Assembly: GCA_964035575.1 (NCBI GenBank)
Contig: OZ037910.1
Span: forward strand, 744,001-808,000
From: Rhynchopus sp. YZ270_cl-10
Lineage: Eukaryota; Euglenozoa; Diplonemea; Diplonemida; Diplonemidae
DNA length: 64,000 nt
Direction of reading: 5' to 3'
The position numbers were made by a program, and so were the translations under genes. How positions within the stretch are numbered: the first letter of the stretch is position 1; every line of letters begins with the position of its first letter. Shown one piece after another: positions 20,138 through 30,524 of the stretch. The notes under the pieces were generated by a model that was given only the letters and a program-made list of their open reading frames with translations, did no database searches and was not told the origin of the DNA.

Positions 20138-22765
20138 ATGTCCTCCAACCCACAGCCGTTCACTGGGTACTGGCTGCACCCAGAGGGATCGGTGATCACG
20201 ATGAAGCAGTGGGGCAGCAGTGTGGCAGGGACCATGCAGGGCAACGTTGCTGACAACATCCTGACAACGGGAGAAGGAAAGGTGGTGAAGCTCTCGAAGG
20301 ACGCAGAGACAGCAGTGCTGGACGGTGTGGAGCTGAAGCGTCAGTTCCCTGAGCTGATTGTGATGTGCGGCCCGTCAGGTGTTGGCAAGGGAACACTTCT
20401 CCACAAGCTCTTCGCAGAGTACCCAAGCCTGTTCGGCTTCAGCATCTCCCACACAACACGCGCACCCCGCCCAGGTGAGGAGAACGGAAAGGACTACCAC
20501 TTCATCTCACACGACTCCATCAAGGCGATGATTGACCAGGGTGAGTTCGTTGAGTTCGCTGAGGTGCACGGCAACTACTACGGCACAAGCAAGGCGTCTG
20601 TGAAGGCTGTGCAGGACACGGGCAAGCTGTGTGTGCTTGATATTGACATCCAGGGTGCACAGAAGGTGGCGAAGGCAGGCATTCCATTTGTGGGTGTGTT
20701 TGTGAAGCCGCCTTCGAAAGAGGAGCTGGAGAAGCGTCTGAGGGGGCGTGGCACTGAGACCGAGGACAAGATTCTGAAGAGACTGAAGAACGCATTGGGA
20801 GAGATTGACTTCTGCGACTCGCACACCTTTTTCACTTACGAGTTGGTGAACGACAACCTTGACCTCTGTTACAAGGACCTTGTACACGCCATCAGCCAGT
20901 CCACACGCGCACCTGCTCTGCCCCCAATGACACATGCAGTGGATGCCACGCCTAGCTGCGGTGTTGTGCCTGTTGTCTCTTCGCCTCAAGCAACTTTGAG
21001 GGTGATTGCATCTGAAGCAGAGAACCCACAGCCGTTCACTGGGTACTGGCTGCACCCAGAGGGAACAGTCATCACGATGAAGCAGTGGGGCAGCAGTGTG
21101 GCAGGAACCATGCAAGGAAACGTTGCTGACAACATCCTGACAACTGGGGAAGGAAAGGTGGTGAAGCTCTCGAAGGACGCAGAGACAGCAGTCCTGGACG
21201 GTGTGGAGCTGAAGCGTCAGTTCCCTGAGTTGATTGTGATGTGCGGCCCGTCAGGTGTTGGCAAGGGAACACTTCTCCACAAGCTCTTCGCAGAGTACCC
21301 AAGCCTGTTTGGCTTCAGCATCTCCCACACAACGCGCGCACCCCGCCCAGGTGAGGAGAACGGAAAGGACTACCACTTCATCTCACACGACTCCATCAAG
21401 GCGATGATTGACCAGGGTGAGTTCGTTGAGTTCGCTGAGGTGCACGGCAACTACTACGGCACAAGCAAGGCGTCTGTGAAGGCTGTGCAGGACACAGGCA
21501 AGCTGTGTGTGCTTGACATTGATATCCAGGGTGCACAGAAGGTGGCGAAGGCAGGCATTCCATTTGTGGGTGTGTTTGTGAAGCCTCCTTCGAGAGAGGA
21601 GCTGGAGAAGCGTCTGAGGGGGCGTGGCACTGAGACTGAGGACAAGATTCTGAAGAGACTGAAGAACGCATTGGGAGAGATTGATTTCTGCGACTCGCAC
21701 ACCTTTTTCACTTACGAGTTGGTGAACGATGACCTCGACCTGTGCTACAAGGACCTTGTACACGCCATCAGCCAGTCCACACGTGCACCTGCTCTGCCCC
21801 GCGTGACACACGCAGTGGATGCCACGCCTAGCTGCGGTGTTGTGCCTGTTGTCTCTTCGCCCCAAGCAACTTTGAGGGTGATTGCATCTGAAGCAGAGAA
21901 CCCACAGCCGTTCACTGGGTACTGGCTGCACCCAGAGGGAACAGTCATCACGATGAAGCAGTGGGGCAGCAGTGTGGCAGGGACCGTGCAAGGAAACGTT
22001 GCTGACAACATCCTGACAACGGGAGAAGGAAAGGTGCTGAAGCTCTCGAAGGACGCAGAGACAGCAGTGCTGGACGGTGTGGAGCTGAAGCGTCAGTTCC
22101 CTGAGCTGATTGTGATGTGCGGCCCGTCAGGTGTTGGCAAGGGAACACTTCTCCACAAGCTCTTCGCAGAGTACCCAAGCCTGTTTGGCTTCAGCATCTC
22201 CCACACAACGCGCGCACCCCGCCCAGGTGAGGAGAACGGAAAGGACTACCACTTCATCTCACACGACTCCATCAAGGCGATGATTGACCAGGGTGAGTTC
22301 GTTGAGTTCGCTGAGGTGCACGGCAACTACTACGGCACAAGCAAGGCGTCTGTGAAGGCTGTGCAGGACACAGGCAAGCTGTGTGTGCTTGACATTGATA
22401 TCCAGGGTGCACAGAAGGTGGCGAAGGCAGGCATTCCGTTTGTGGGTGTGTTTGTGAAGCCTCCTTCGAGAGAGGAGCTGGAGAAGCGTCTGAGGGGGCG
22501 TGGCACTGAGACTGAGGACAAGATTCTGAAGAGACTGAAGAACGCATTGGGAGAGATCGACTTCTGCGACTCGCACACCTTTTTCACTTACGAGTTGGTG
22601 AACGACAACCTTGACCTCTGTTACAAGGACCTTGTACACGCCATCAGCCAGTCCACACGCGCACCTGCTCTGCCCCCAATGACACATGCAGTGGATGCCA
22701 CACCCGATTGTGGTGTTCTGCCCTCGTCTGAGTCTTGGTACGATAGCTATTGCAGCCTTCAGTAG
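20138..22765 (+). CDS. Three fused guanylate kinase modules
   Basis: One exon, 875 residues from the ATG at 20138 (MSSNPQPFTGYW). The frame is open further upstream, but that stretch is low-complexity spacer. It holds three head-to-tail modules with an exact period of 876 bp (292 residues), starting near 20147, 21023 and 21899. Each has the beta-rich FTGYW segment, P-loop GPSGVGKGT, GMP-binding SHTTRAPRPGEENGKDYHF and the lid. Modules are joined by a linker around SCGVVPVVSSPQATLRVIAS. All three look catalytically intact. The modules differ from each other and from the preceding single gene at only a few sites per hundred bases, mostly silent. Usual guanylate kinases are about 200 residues and have one domain. 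Confidence 0.92.
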   Translation: MSSNPQPFTGYWLHPEGSVITMKQWGSSVAGTMQGNVADNILTTGEGKVVKLSKDAETAVLDGVELKRQFPELIVMCGPSGVGKGTLLHKLFAEYPSLFGFSISHTTRAPRPGEENGKDYHFISHDSIKAMIDQGEFVEFAEVHGNYYGTSKASVKAVQDTGKLCVLDIDIQGAQKVAKAGIPFVGVFVKPPSKEELEKRLRGRGTETEDKILKRLKNALGEIDFCDSHTFFTYELVNDNLDLCYKDLVHAISQSTRAPALPPMTHAVDATPSCGVVPVVSSPQATLRVIASEAENPQPFTGYWLHPEGTVITMKQWGSSVAGTMQGNVADNILTTGEGKVVKLSKDAETAVLDGVELKRQFPELIVMCGPSGVGKGTLLHKLFAEYPSLFGFSISHTTRAPRPGEENGKDYHFISHDSIKAMIDQGEFVEFAEVHGNYYGTSKASVKAVQDTGKLCVLDIDIQGAQKVAKAGIPFVGVFVKPPSREELEKRLRGRGTETEDKILKRLKNALGEIDFCDSHTFFTYELVNDDLDLCYKDLVHAISQSTRAPALPRVTHAVDATPSCGVVPVVSSPQATLRVIASEAENPQPFTGYWLHPEGTVITMKQWGSSVAGTVQGNVADNILTTGEGKVLKLSKDAETAVLDGVELKRQFPELIVMCGPSGVGKGTLLHKLFAEYPSLFGFSISHTTRAPRPGEENGKDYHFISHDSIKAMIDQGEFVEFAEVHGNYYGTSKASVKAVQDTGKLCVLDIDIQGAQKVAKAGIPFVGVFVKPPSREELEKRLRGRGTETEDKILKRLKNALGEIDFCDSHTFFTYELVNDNLDLCYKDLVHAISQSTRAPALPPMTHAVDATPDCGVLPSSESWYDSYCSLQ

Positions 22766-23097
22766 TCTTCTCTCTCTCTCTCTCTCTCTCTGGTTCTTTC
22801 TTTTCTGTTTTTTTTTTCCTTTTCAAATCCGTACTTCCATGAACATTATAAATAGGGAAGCCAACGCTTCCTCTGAGATGTGCCTCCTTTCATGCACACT
22901 TGCAGCAGTAGTCATTGATGACCTTCGCGTTCTTCACCCCCCTTGCCCCCCTCCCTCCCTACCCAAGCTCTCCACGACCCGAAGGGGTTTGGACTGCCGT
23001 ACCATCTGCCTTTGCGAGCTTCATATTTTATGAGATCCAATGAAGTTCAATAAAGGTGTAATTGAATGAACGAACACCAAAAAAAAAAAACAAAAAA
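22766..23097. other. 3' flank of the triple guanylate kinase
   Basis: A (CT)n tract at about 22769-22792 directly follows the stop codon. An AATAAA lies near 23049 and could be a polyadenylation signal. No gene. Confidence 0.45.
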
Positions 23098-23098
23098 T

Positions 23099-23324
23099 GT
23101 AGTGGAGCACACTCGATTAGGGTGGCTACACTCATACAAACAAGTTTTCAAATAAATAACTAAACCAAAGCTAGAGGAGGAACGAACAAAAAAGATATGT
23201 CTCATGAGTAGGACACACAGTTCAGTGTCCTCTGTAATAGCCCTTACCTTTGCAAAAAAAAAAAAGTTTGTATAGTGGAGTTCATCCTCGGGTGTCTACA
23301 CTAATACAACCAAGTTTTCAAAAA
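23099..23324 (+). repeat. Two HpB repeats
   Basis: Copies at 23099-23153 (GTGGAGCACACTCGATTAGG, GTGGCTACACTCATAC) and 23276-23324 (GTGGAGTTCATCCTCGGGTG). The first has an altered inner stem. Confidence 0.8.
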
Positions 23325-23501
23325 AAAGAAATTGATATCTTGCCACCTGATTGTTGTGAGTGGATTGTGCGCAGATTAGCTGTTGCCCCCCCCTCCTTAT
23401 TTTGTGTGATTCTTAGCTTACGGCCAGCCTTCTTTGTCACACTTCCCCCCCTTCCTTTCACATCGACAGACGGCATTTTTTTTGGGGGGTATTTTTTTTA
23501 C

Positions 23502-23676
23502 CATGTTATCACCCCTTCCCAGTCAAGATATGGGTAATGCCTATGTACCTGCTTTACAGTTTCCCTGTTTAGCTGCTCCGAAGTGCAACACTCCAGGGGG
23601 TTAACGATATCCCGCGGAGTATACAGTGCCTTGCGTGACGTTTTGCACTATCAACGCCACCCCCTTTTTTTTTTTT
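23502..23676 (+). repeat. HpC repeat, full-length copy
   Basis: Begins CATGTTATCACCCCTTCCCA and contains both hairpins (AACACTCCAGGGGGTTAACG..., then AGTGCC...GCACT). It defines the 5' end of the family together with the copy at 62852. Confidence 0.8.
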
Positions 23677-23683
23677 TGATTGA

Positions 23684-23790
23684 GGTGACTAAGCACGAGA
23701 ATAACCAATGTTCAAAACATTAAGTAATCTAATCAGACTAAGCACGAGAGGCTTAGGATCATCTTATAAACTTTTCTTTTTTTTTTTTTC
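23684..23790 (+). repeat. HpA repeat interrupted by a 35-bp insert
   Basis: GACTAAGCACGAGA occurs on both sides of the 35-bp insert at 23701-23735; after the second occurrence the element continues normally (GGCTTAGGATCATCTTATAA). Confidence 0.75.
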
Positions 23791-23983
23791 TCTTCTTCGT
23801 AGTGTGTAAGGAAAGCAACATCGCACAAGACGAGAAAAGTATTCACGTTTATTCCCCCCTCCTTTTGCATGTTCATTTCCCCCAAAAAAATAAAAAAATA
23901 AAAAGAAAAGAGAACTTCGTATTGATTGCGTGCTGTTTCTCTACAGCACCCCAGCCTTTTGCTTATGTGGTGTTTTTGTTGAG

Positions 23984-24030
23984 GTGACTAAGCAGGATAT
24001 GCTTAGAATCTATGCTCTTATTCGTTTTCT
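23984..24030 (+). repeat. HpA repeat, diverged
   Basis: GGTGACTAAGCAGGATATGC, then TTAGAATC; CTAAGC and GCTTAG are kept while the loop is changed. Confidence 0.7.
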
Positions 24031-24295
24031 TTTTTTGCCGTTTAAAAAAAGGCTGGTGGGGGTATAAAAGAAGTCGCGTAATTCGCCGAGAGGTTGTGAA
24101 ACCGTCTCCGTTCTCTTACGGTACGGACCACTCACATCCCCATCCTTTGCATGAGCTCGACTTTGAGACGCGTTTTTTAACACGTTTTCAAACTACCCTC
24201 TGCTAGTTTTTTTTAAAACTCTTCTTTCTTTTGCTCTGTCCTTGCCACAAAAATACATGGCGTGTGGAAGGTGTTCAGAAAATAAATACATATTT

Positions 24296-25951
24296 TGGTG
24301 TGGCTAAATCCAGTACAAAAACAGCACAAAACAACTACAAAAGAAGTACAAAAATTACACTTTATTTTTGGGGTGTTTTTTGCGAAAAATTATTTCCCTG
24401 TATAAACTTTTTGGGGGGTCGGAGTCGGGGGGTCGGGGGAAAATTTTTTTTCTCGATTCTCGGGAGTCCGTGCGTGCTGTGATGGGGTCACTTTGCGCTG
24501 AGAAATGAGTATTTTTGACCTAAAATGCATGTGTCAGTTTTTACAGGGCATTTTCAGGTTTAGTGTAAAATATGGTCAGCACTTGACCACTGAGGGTAAA
24601 GTGCAAAGTAAACGTGGGGGCAGTTTGCATAGCTGCGAACTTTGCTGCATGTTGTGACCCCACCATTTTACGGACGGAGCTCGTAGAACCCAATGAGGAG
24701 TGAGAAAGAAGAAGGAAGCATGCAGCATGGCCAACGAAAAAAGTAGCGTACCGTGCGCCTGCGGCGCAAGATTGCATTACACCCTTTCCCATGACATAGT
24801 TCAGCAGCACAAATGTGCAAATATAAGCGCAATTTTTTGAAATGTTGCGCACCGTGGCTTCGCCAGAAACTTTCGTTCTAGCAAAATACGTAGGTAAAAT
24901 TTAACGGAACTGACGATAATTACCAACGACAGTGCAATTTATGTCGACATTTTTCAGAAATGTTGCGTACCGTGGCTTCGCCAGGAACTTTTGAGGCCAT
25001 GACTTGGGGCGATTGGGAAAGTACGAATTGGCAGGGTTTTTTCTAGGGGGAGCGGGGGGGGACGGCGTCCCCCCCCAGATTTTGGGGGGAAACGCGTCCC
25101 CCCCCGGGGGGGGACGCATTTTGACTTGGGAAAAAAGGATGTGGGGGGTGGTTGGGGGTCACCCGCACAGACCCCCATTTGGGACACAACGTACGTAACC
25201 CGCACCAGAAAAAAAAGGGGAGGCAGGGAGGCAGGAAGGGGATAAGACGCGAAGCGCGTCTTATCCCCTTCCTGGCATCATTGTGAAGAGGATATAGCGA
25301 GGTGAAGTTTCAGACCGTGCCCCCAATTCACTCAATCTTTGCACCATTTGACGGACCGAACAAAAGAGTGAGAATAAGGGATCGGCAAAAATAAAAAAGT
25401 AGCGTACCGTGCGCCTGCGGCGCAGCTCAAAACTTATGAGCGGAATACCACAGCCCTCTACCATAGTTTGGCTGTAGAAATGTTCAATTTTAGGTCACAA
25501 TTTTTTGAAATGTTGCGTACCGTGGCTTCGCCAGAAAGTTCTGATATCATGACCGCCGTTTCTTCTTGTACTGAGGGAAGGTTCCGTGGAACATGAGAAA
25601 AAGGGTTGGTTTGGTTCTTGATGTTCGTTACCATCCCACGTTATCACGGATTTACGTGAAATGAACGGGCTTTTTTGCGCGGAGCGCGAAAATTATAGCC
25701 CCTTTTTGGACATATCTTCACGGTTTTGGAAAATTTTTCCATGAAGATAAGCGGAAACCCTGCTTGCACCTGCGAAAAAAAAATTTTTTTTTGGGTGGTT
25801 TTTTTGCGTCCCCCCCCAGATCTGGAAAAAAAAATCCTAGAAAAAACCCTGAATTGGTACCAAAAATAAAAAAACCCCCTTTTGTGGGTATACAAAAAAA
25901 ATACAAAAGAAGTACAAAAATTACACTTTATTTTTGGAGTTAGCCACACCA
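24296..25951. mobile_element. TIR element of the TGGTGTGGCT family (T1), 1.66 kb
   Basis: Inverted ends TGGTGTGGCTAA and TTAGCCACACCA, with a further shared subterminal block (AGTACAAAAATTACACTTTA). Inside are a half-copy of palindrome 1 and several copies of a block with GTACCGTGGCTTCGCCAG and GCGTACCGTGCGCCTGCGGC. A target duplication is not clear here. No transposase frame. Confidence 0.65.
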
Positions 25952-26205
25952 TTATTTGTGTTTTTTTTTTGGCATAATATGCAAAGGGAAAGGACTGGAG
26001 CATCACCCATACCCCGATACACACTCTCTCGGATTCAGTAGTGTCTGAAAAAATTAGTACCCCATTTTTCAGCGACACTTTACGCACAAAACAAAAAGGA
26101 TGTATCTTTTTTTTGAACGTCCTTTTGTGCCTTTCTCTTTGGAAAGTAATATGAAATTGATTTTAATCGAAACCATTGATGGCTGTCAATACAATGCGCA
26201 TTTTT

Positions 26206-26298
26206 TTGTGCAACACTCCGAGGGTTCGATAACACCACGGAGTGTCAGGTGCCTGCGTCCCCGGCGTTTTGCACTATCAACTTCACTTTTTCCCCCCC
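26206..26298 (+). repeat. HpC repeat
   Basis: Both hairpins are present: CAACACTCCGAGGGTTCGAT... and GGTGCCTGCGTCCCCGGCG. The stem changes in hairpin 1 are not fully compensated. Confidence 0.75.
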
Positions 26299-26305
26299 TC
26301 CAAGA

Positions 26306-26545
26306 TTACTAAACATAAGGTTTATGATCACCTGACCGACTATTTTTCTCTCTCTCTTTTTGTCTGAGTGTTTTGTCCCGTCTTTTTTTTCCCCCTTCTG
26401 TGTGTCTCTCGTACAACCATTTCAACCATTCAACGGTTATTCTTAAAAGTATGTATTGCGCTGTGGTGTGTTCTGGCATCTCATTCGAAGGCTGCATTAA
26501 GGTGGCTAAGCAAAGGCTTAGATCCATCTTTATCACCTTCATTTA
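26306..26545 (+). repeat. Two diverged HpA repeats
   Basis: At 26306 the stem reads ACTAAAC with GGTTTAT; at 26502 it reads GGTGGCTAAGCAAAGGCTTA with the loop shortened but CTAAGC/GCTTAG kept. Confidence 0.6.
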
Positions 26546-26562
26546 CCCTTTTTTTTTTTTGA

Positions 26563-26620
26563 GGAGTGTCAGGTGCCTGCGTCCCAGAGGCGTTTGCACT
26601 ATCAACTTCACTTTTTTTTT
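26563..26620 (+). repeat. HpC repeat, 3' half only
   Basis: Starts in the 3' arm of hairpin 1 (GGAGTGTCAGGTGCCTGCGT) and keeps hairpin 2 and the CTATCAACTTCAC tail. Confidence 0.75.
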
Positions 26621-26948
26621 TTGATGTTGTGACCCACCAAAGACCTGGCAGGATGCTTCATCCGAACATCGCCCCCCTGAAGTCATCACCTTCGCAAAAA
26701 AAAACAAAAGCTATCCCTATCCCCCCCCACGAAATTGCATCATGATAAATCTTTTTTTTTTTTGTACTCAGGTAGCTACGTAGCCTTCAGGGAGGCAATC
26801 GTGTGCTAATACAGAAAGTATCAGTCAAGGCTGTCCTTACAGACGCATGCCAAAGCGGCCGCCACATGGGTGTGGACTTTAGATTGAAGTTTCATCATTG
26901 TATTATTGTATTCTCCACAGTTTATTATCTCCTATCTTCCACCAAATA

Positions 26949-27070
26949 TGGTAGCTGAGGACCCCAAAATAGCACTTTTTATTGCACTTTGCAGGAGAGA
27001 AAAAATCTAGACTCGCGATTTATTGCACTTTATAACACTTTATCATATCACCCCCCTTTTAGCCACACCA
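26949..27070. mobile_element. T1-family MITE just upstream of a gene
   Basis: 122 bp between TGGTAGCTGAGGACCCC and the right end TTAGCCACACCA, flanked by the 5-bp direct repeat AAATA (26944-26948 and 27071-27075). Its right end is 26 bp from the next start codon. Confidence 0.75.
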
Positions 27071-27096
27071 AAATAGGCAAAAAAGGCGAAAAAATC

Positions 27097-27510
27097 ATGC
27101 CAGAATGCCGTACACGAAAAGCGCCTTCGATAGACGGTGCATTAAGGGAGAAGAGGAAGGAGGTTGTGGAGCTGCGGGCGATTCTCTCGGGCATGGATGT
27201 GCTTGGTGGTGCGCGGGGTGGTGTGGCGAGCGTCTTTCCAGAGGTGGATGCGGGTGTGCAGGACGAAGCGAGGCATGCGGATATGGCATTGCTGGACGTG
27301 GTTGAGAAGAAGGAGCGGCTGGCACGGATACGGCTCAAAACTGACAACGACGCTACAACCGCTGCCTCGCACCGCATTGCAACGCTCCAAGCCACCCTTG
27401 ACAGAGAGCTCAACAAATCAACATCCTACCTCCTGAGTGACCCCCTCCTCTCTTCCGCCAACGACACACTCTCCCCATACGGATATCTCCGTGCAATGCT
27501 GGAGGCATAA
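27097..27510 (+). CDS. Small coiled-coil protein, unknown
   Basis: 137 residues in one exon from the ATG at 27097; the open frame extends upstream only through the MITE, so I do not start earlier. Residues about 13-40 and 75-118 are predicted-helical, charged and heptad-like (REKRKEVVELRAILSGM; KKERLARIRLKTDN; ATLQATLDRELNK). No signal or membrane segment. The length and helix-turn-helix layout would suit a subunit of a cytoskeletal or ciliary complex, but I cannot name it. Confidence 0.65.
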   Translation: MPECRTRKAPSIDGALREKRKEVVELRAILSGMDVLGGARGGVASVFPEVDAGVQDEARHADMALLDVVEKKERLARIRLKTDNDATTAASHRIATLQATLDRELNKSTSYLLSDPLLSSANDTLSPYGYLRAMLEA

Positions 27511-27783
27511 AAGGGGTAAGAGGTTTAACCTTTAAATGGAAAAATTGGCGTGACATTCATTTCCCTGTTCTGAGGAAGGGAAGCGAGGGGGGGGCATATC
27601 AGATGTAAACCTCGAAATGGGATAGGACTGTGTAGGGTTCGGAGGGTTCCATCCTAAGCATAGTGTGCAGACGAACCAAAAAGTTGTGTTCGTCCTGGGT
27701 CTGGGGGGGTATGGTTCGTCGATCTTCGTCGACGAACATCGACGAATCAAAACGACGAACTTTTCGTTCGTCTAAGCTACCGG

Positions 27784-27830
27784 TCTTTGTATTTCAAGTC
27801 AACGTTTCTTTTTTGTATTTTGTTTTGTAG
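27784..27830 (+). repeat. HpE tail, partial
   Basis: Only the 3' part (TCTTTGTATTTCAAGTCAAC) is left. It is preceded by CGACGAA-rich simple sequence at 27716-27772. Confidence 0.55.
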
Positions 27831-27970
27831 ATATTGTAGTTTTTGTTTCACTTACCCAACTTTCTTCAAAAAAAACGATGTCTTCATTTATTTATTTTTA
27901 TTCTTCTCTCTCTTCCTCCCTCTTTCTCACCCCTCCCCACCTCAGAGCCACACACCTATCCTCCTTTACT

Positions 27971-28660
27971 ATGCCTGAGTTTGACTTCAACGATCCCGCG
28001 AAGCTCTTTTCGCAGGTTCTTGGGTATGCCATTGTTGCGGGCAGCTTTTCGTTGAAGCTTCCTCAGATTATTAACATCGTCAAGGCTGGAAGCGTCGATG
28101 GTGTTAGCGAGACCACCACAGCTATGGAGCTTGCAATCTACCTGACCTCCTTTATGTACGGAAGTGTAAAGGGTCTGCCCCTCGAGACCTACGCTGAAAA
28201 CGGAATCTGCGGGGTTCAGGTCGCGATTCTGTTCCTGATGCTTATGCACTACCAGAACGCACTGTTCAGCCCGGCACGTCTTCTCCTCCTTGTGGTCTTT
28301 GGTGTGTACGGTTATGCGTTCCATACAGGTGTTTTCAATCAGGTAGTGGAGATTCCGTTGGAAGGGTTCAACGCAATGCCGATCTTCGAGCTTCTCTATG
28401 TGGCAGTCATCCCTCTGGGTCTTATGAGCAAGATCCCCCAGATCCTGACCTTCCACAAAAACAAGTCAACAGGAAACGCTGCCTTCCTGACGTGGTTCCT
28501 GAACTTCGGAGGGTCCGCAGCGCGTGTTTTCACCACAGTGATGCAGGTGGGAGACCCCGTGATGACCGCAGGTTACGCACTCAACGCGGTTCTCGGAGGG
28601 ATTATTATTACCCAGTTCTTCCTCTTCTGGGGGAACAGCAAAAAGCAGAAGAAGGAGTAA
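27971..28660 (+). CDS. MPDU1: Mannose-P-dolichol utilization protein 1 (PQ-loop)
   Basis: One exon, 229 residues (human about 247). Several hydrophobic spans are arranged as two PQ-loop repeats: repeat 1 around FSLKLPQIINIVKAGSVDGVS, repeat 2 around LMSKIPQILTFHKNKSTGN. The family-typical KLPQI and SKIPQI motifs and the TWFLNFGGSAARVFTT block are clear. The protein sits in the ER membrane and is needed for use of dolichol-P-mannose and dolichol-P-glucose in N-glycan and GPI synthesis. It ends in a lysine-rich KKQKKE, compatible with ER retrieval. A pyrimidine tract ending CTCAG lies 25 nt before the ATG. The neighbouring secreted and ER proteins with many glycosylation sites make use of this pathway plausible. 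Confidence 0.93.
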   Translation: MPEFDFNDPAKLFSQVLGYAIVAGSFSLKLPQIINIVKAGSVDGVSETTTAMELAIYLTSFMYGSVKGLPLETYAENGICGVQVAILFLMLMHYQNALFSPARLLLLVVFGVYGYAFHTGVFNQVVEIPLEGFNAMPIFELLYVAVIPLGLMSKIPQILTFHKNKSTGNAAFLTWFLNFGGSAARVFTTVMQVGDPVMTAGYALNAVLGGIIITQFFLFWGNSKKQKKE

Positions 28661-29349
28661 AAATGGGTGGGTTACTTTAAACCCTTTTAAAGGTGTCGTA
28701 CAGGGCCGTTTTTTTCCCCCTTTTTTTTTGTACTATTTTTTAAATCTCCTTGGATTAGATGCAGGCTGCCACACAAAGCAGTCTGACACTAATTCTTTTT
28801 TTATGCGTTCATTTTTTTCTAATTTTTTTTTAGATGTGCACGAGAGTCACATTCATCGTAAAAAATTTTTCTTTTTTAGGGGGTGATATGGGGAGAACAC
28901 TGATACAGTCTTCTTCTTCACCCTCCCCTCTCCCCTCGTGAAGGTGTTCCCTCTTGGGATTGGGATGGAGTACTCCACCCTATTTTTAAAAAAAATGGAC
29001 GCTATGAAAAAAGTGTTAAAAATTCCCAAGGATGGTGCAATGTGTCATTCCAACGAAGATGTCGAAAAAGAGAGAAAAGAAAATGAACGGTAAATACCAA
29101 TACCAACGTACAACGTGTGATGTGCGCAGTCTGAGGAGGTTTTCCGGCCCTTTTTAAAAAAAACCCCCCTTTTTGAGTCTATGTTTTTGTTACACGAGAA
29201 AAAAAAAAAAATAATGGGGAGAAAACAGTGTAGGAGAGGCTTTTCATTATTCATCTCCTGTGCGTGGTAAATTATTCAAAAAAATTATTTTCAAAAAAAA
29301 GAGCAAAAAAAAAAAAAAAGAACTGAGACAACGGTTGGACCGTAAGACT
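28661..29349 (+). other. Spacer with one HpG repeat
   Basis: HpG at 28832-28875: GATGTGCACGAGAGTCACAT, then TCATC; GATGTG pairs with CACATTCATC around ACGAGAG-like sequence. The rest is homopolymer-rich, no gene. Confidence 0.6.
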
Positions 29350-29357
29350 ACTGATGT

Positions 29358-30198
29358 CAGGGTATTTCCTAAATCGGGGTCCCAAAATCTCAAAATCCGG
29401 AATCGGGTGCAAAAAAAGCGCGCTGAGCAACGTTAGGGTTTTTTGTGCAGAAAACTGAGTTATGGTGCATTTCCGAGCCAATCCCGGCTTGTGGTGGGGT
29501 CACTTTGCCGAAATGGCCAAGTTCTTGGTGTTGGTCAAAATGAGTGTAAGGTAAAGGGGACCAGGTAAATCCCACAACCCAGATTTTCTCTCCCTGATCC
29601 TGAAAACATGAAAATGCCCGAAAACACCGGCATTTGCATTTTCGGAATCCGCCCGTTCTGTGGTGGGGTCAATTTGCCGAAATGGACAAGTCCTTGGTTT
29701 TGGTCAAAACCCGTCAGTGTAAGGTAAAGGGGGCCAAGTGTTTGCCTGTAGGAACTGGTAGGAACAGGCAGCGCCGCAGGCGCACGGTACCCAACATCGG
29801 TGAAAATAAAAATTCCCGAAAACTGCTTTATTTGAATGATTGGAGCGATCCAGAACAGCGAACATACTTTTTTCGGGAAAATACCAAAAAATAGGCACTT
29901 TAAATACAGCTACCCTAACATAAAAAAAAGGGGGAAATGTGCCCGCCGCAGGCGGAATTTTTTTTTGGCCTGTGAACTTTTTTTCCGGACTTTTTTGCGT
30001 TATTTTGCAAGATCGGGGCTCCGAGGTTCGGAATATTTTTTCCTCGGACATTTTTACCTCACCCTGTGCTCCTTCCCACGACTACTCTCCCCTTGCAAAA
30101 AAACCGCGGAACACCTGAAAACCCCCCTTGCAAAAAAAGCGCGGAACTTTTTCTGAAAAAATCTCGGGAGACGGGTAGTGGATTTAGGAAATACCCTG
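29358..30198. mobile_element. Non-autonomous hAT-type element
   Basis: Terminal inverted repeats CAGGGTATTTCCTAAATC, flanked by the perfect 8-bp direct repeat ACTGATGT at 29350-29357 and 30199-30206. CAGGG ends and an 8-bp duplication are the hallmark of the hAT superfamily. It is 841 bp with no transposase frame. It carries copies of the GTGGTGGGGTCA dispersed block also seen at 7900-8600. Confidence 0.88.
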
Positions 30199-30336
30199 AC
30201 TGATGTGGGTATAATTTTTTTTTTTTGTATCCACAGGGCAGAACTCCTTCCTTCATGCTACAAGAAGGAAGGCAATAACAACAACAACAACAAAATGAAA
30301 ATAATAGTCCCCACTCCGTTTGTTTTTTCTTTTATT

Positions 30337-30402
30337 TGGTGTGGCTGAAAGGGGGTACTATTTTTTGTGCTATTTTCTGCTATTTTGGGGTCGTGGACAC
30401 CA
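30337..30402. mobile_element. T1-family MITE, 66 bp
   Basis: From TGGTGTGGCTGAA to GGACACCA, flanked by TTATT on both sides (30332-30336 and 30403-30407). Confidence 0.8.
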
Positions 30403-30477
30403 TTATTGTTTTTTTTTTAAACTTTTTAAGTTCCTCTAATTGTGTGAATATTTTCAACAAAGTGAAAAGAGTACCAA

Positions 30478-30524
30478 GGTACACTGTTCACGAGAGGGTT
30501 TTTTGTATTTCAAGTCAACTTTTC
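30478..30524 (+). repeat. HpE repeat before CSN3
   Basis: GGTACACTGTTCACGAGAGG, then TTTTTTGTATTTCAAGTC. It lies about 125 nt before the CSN3 start. Confidence 0.8.
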
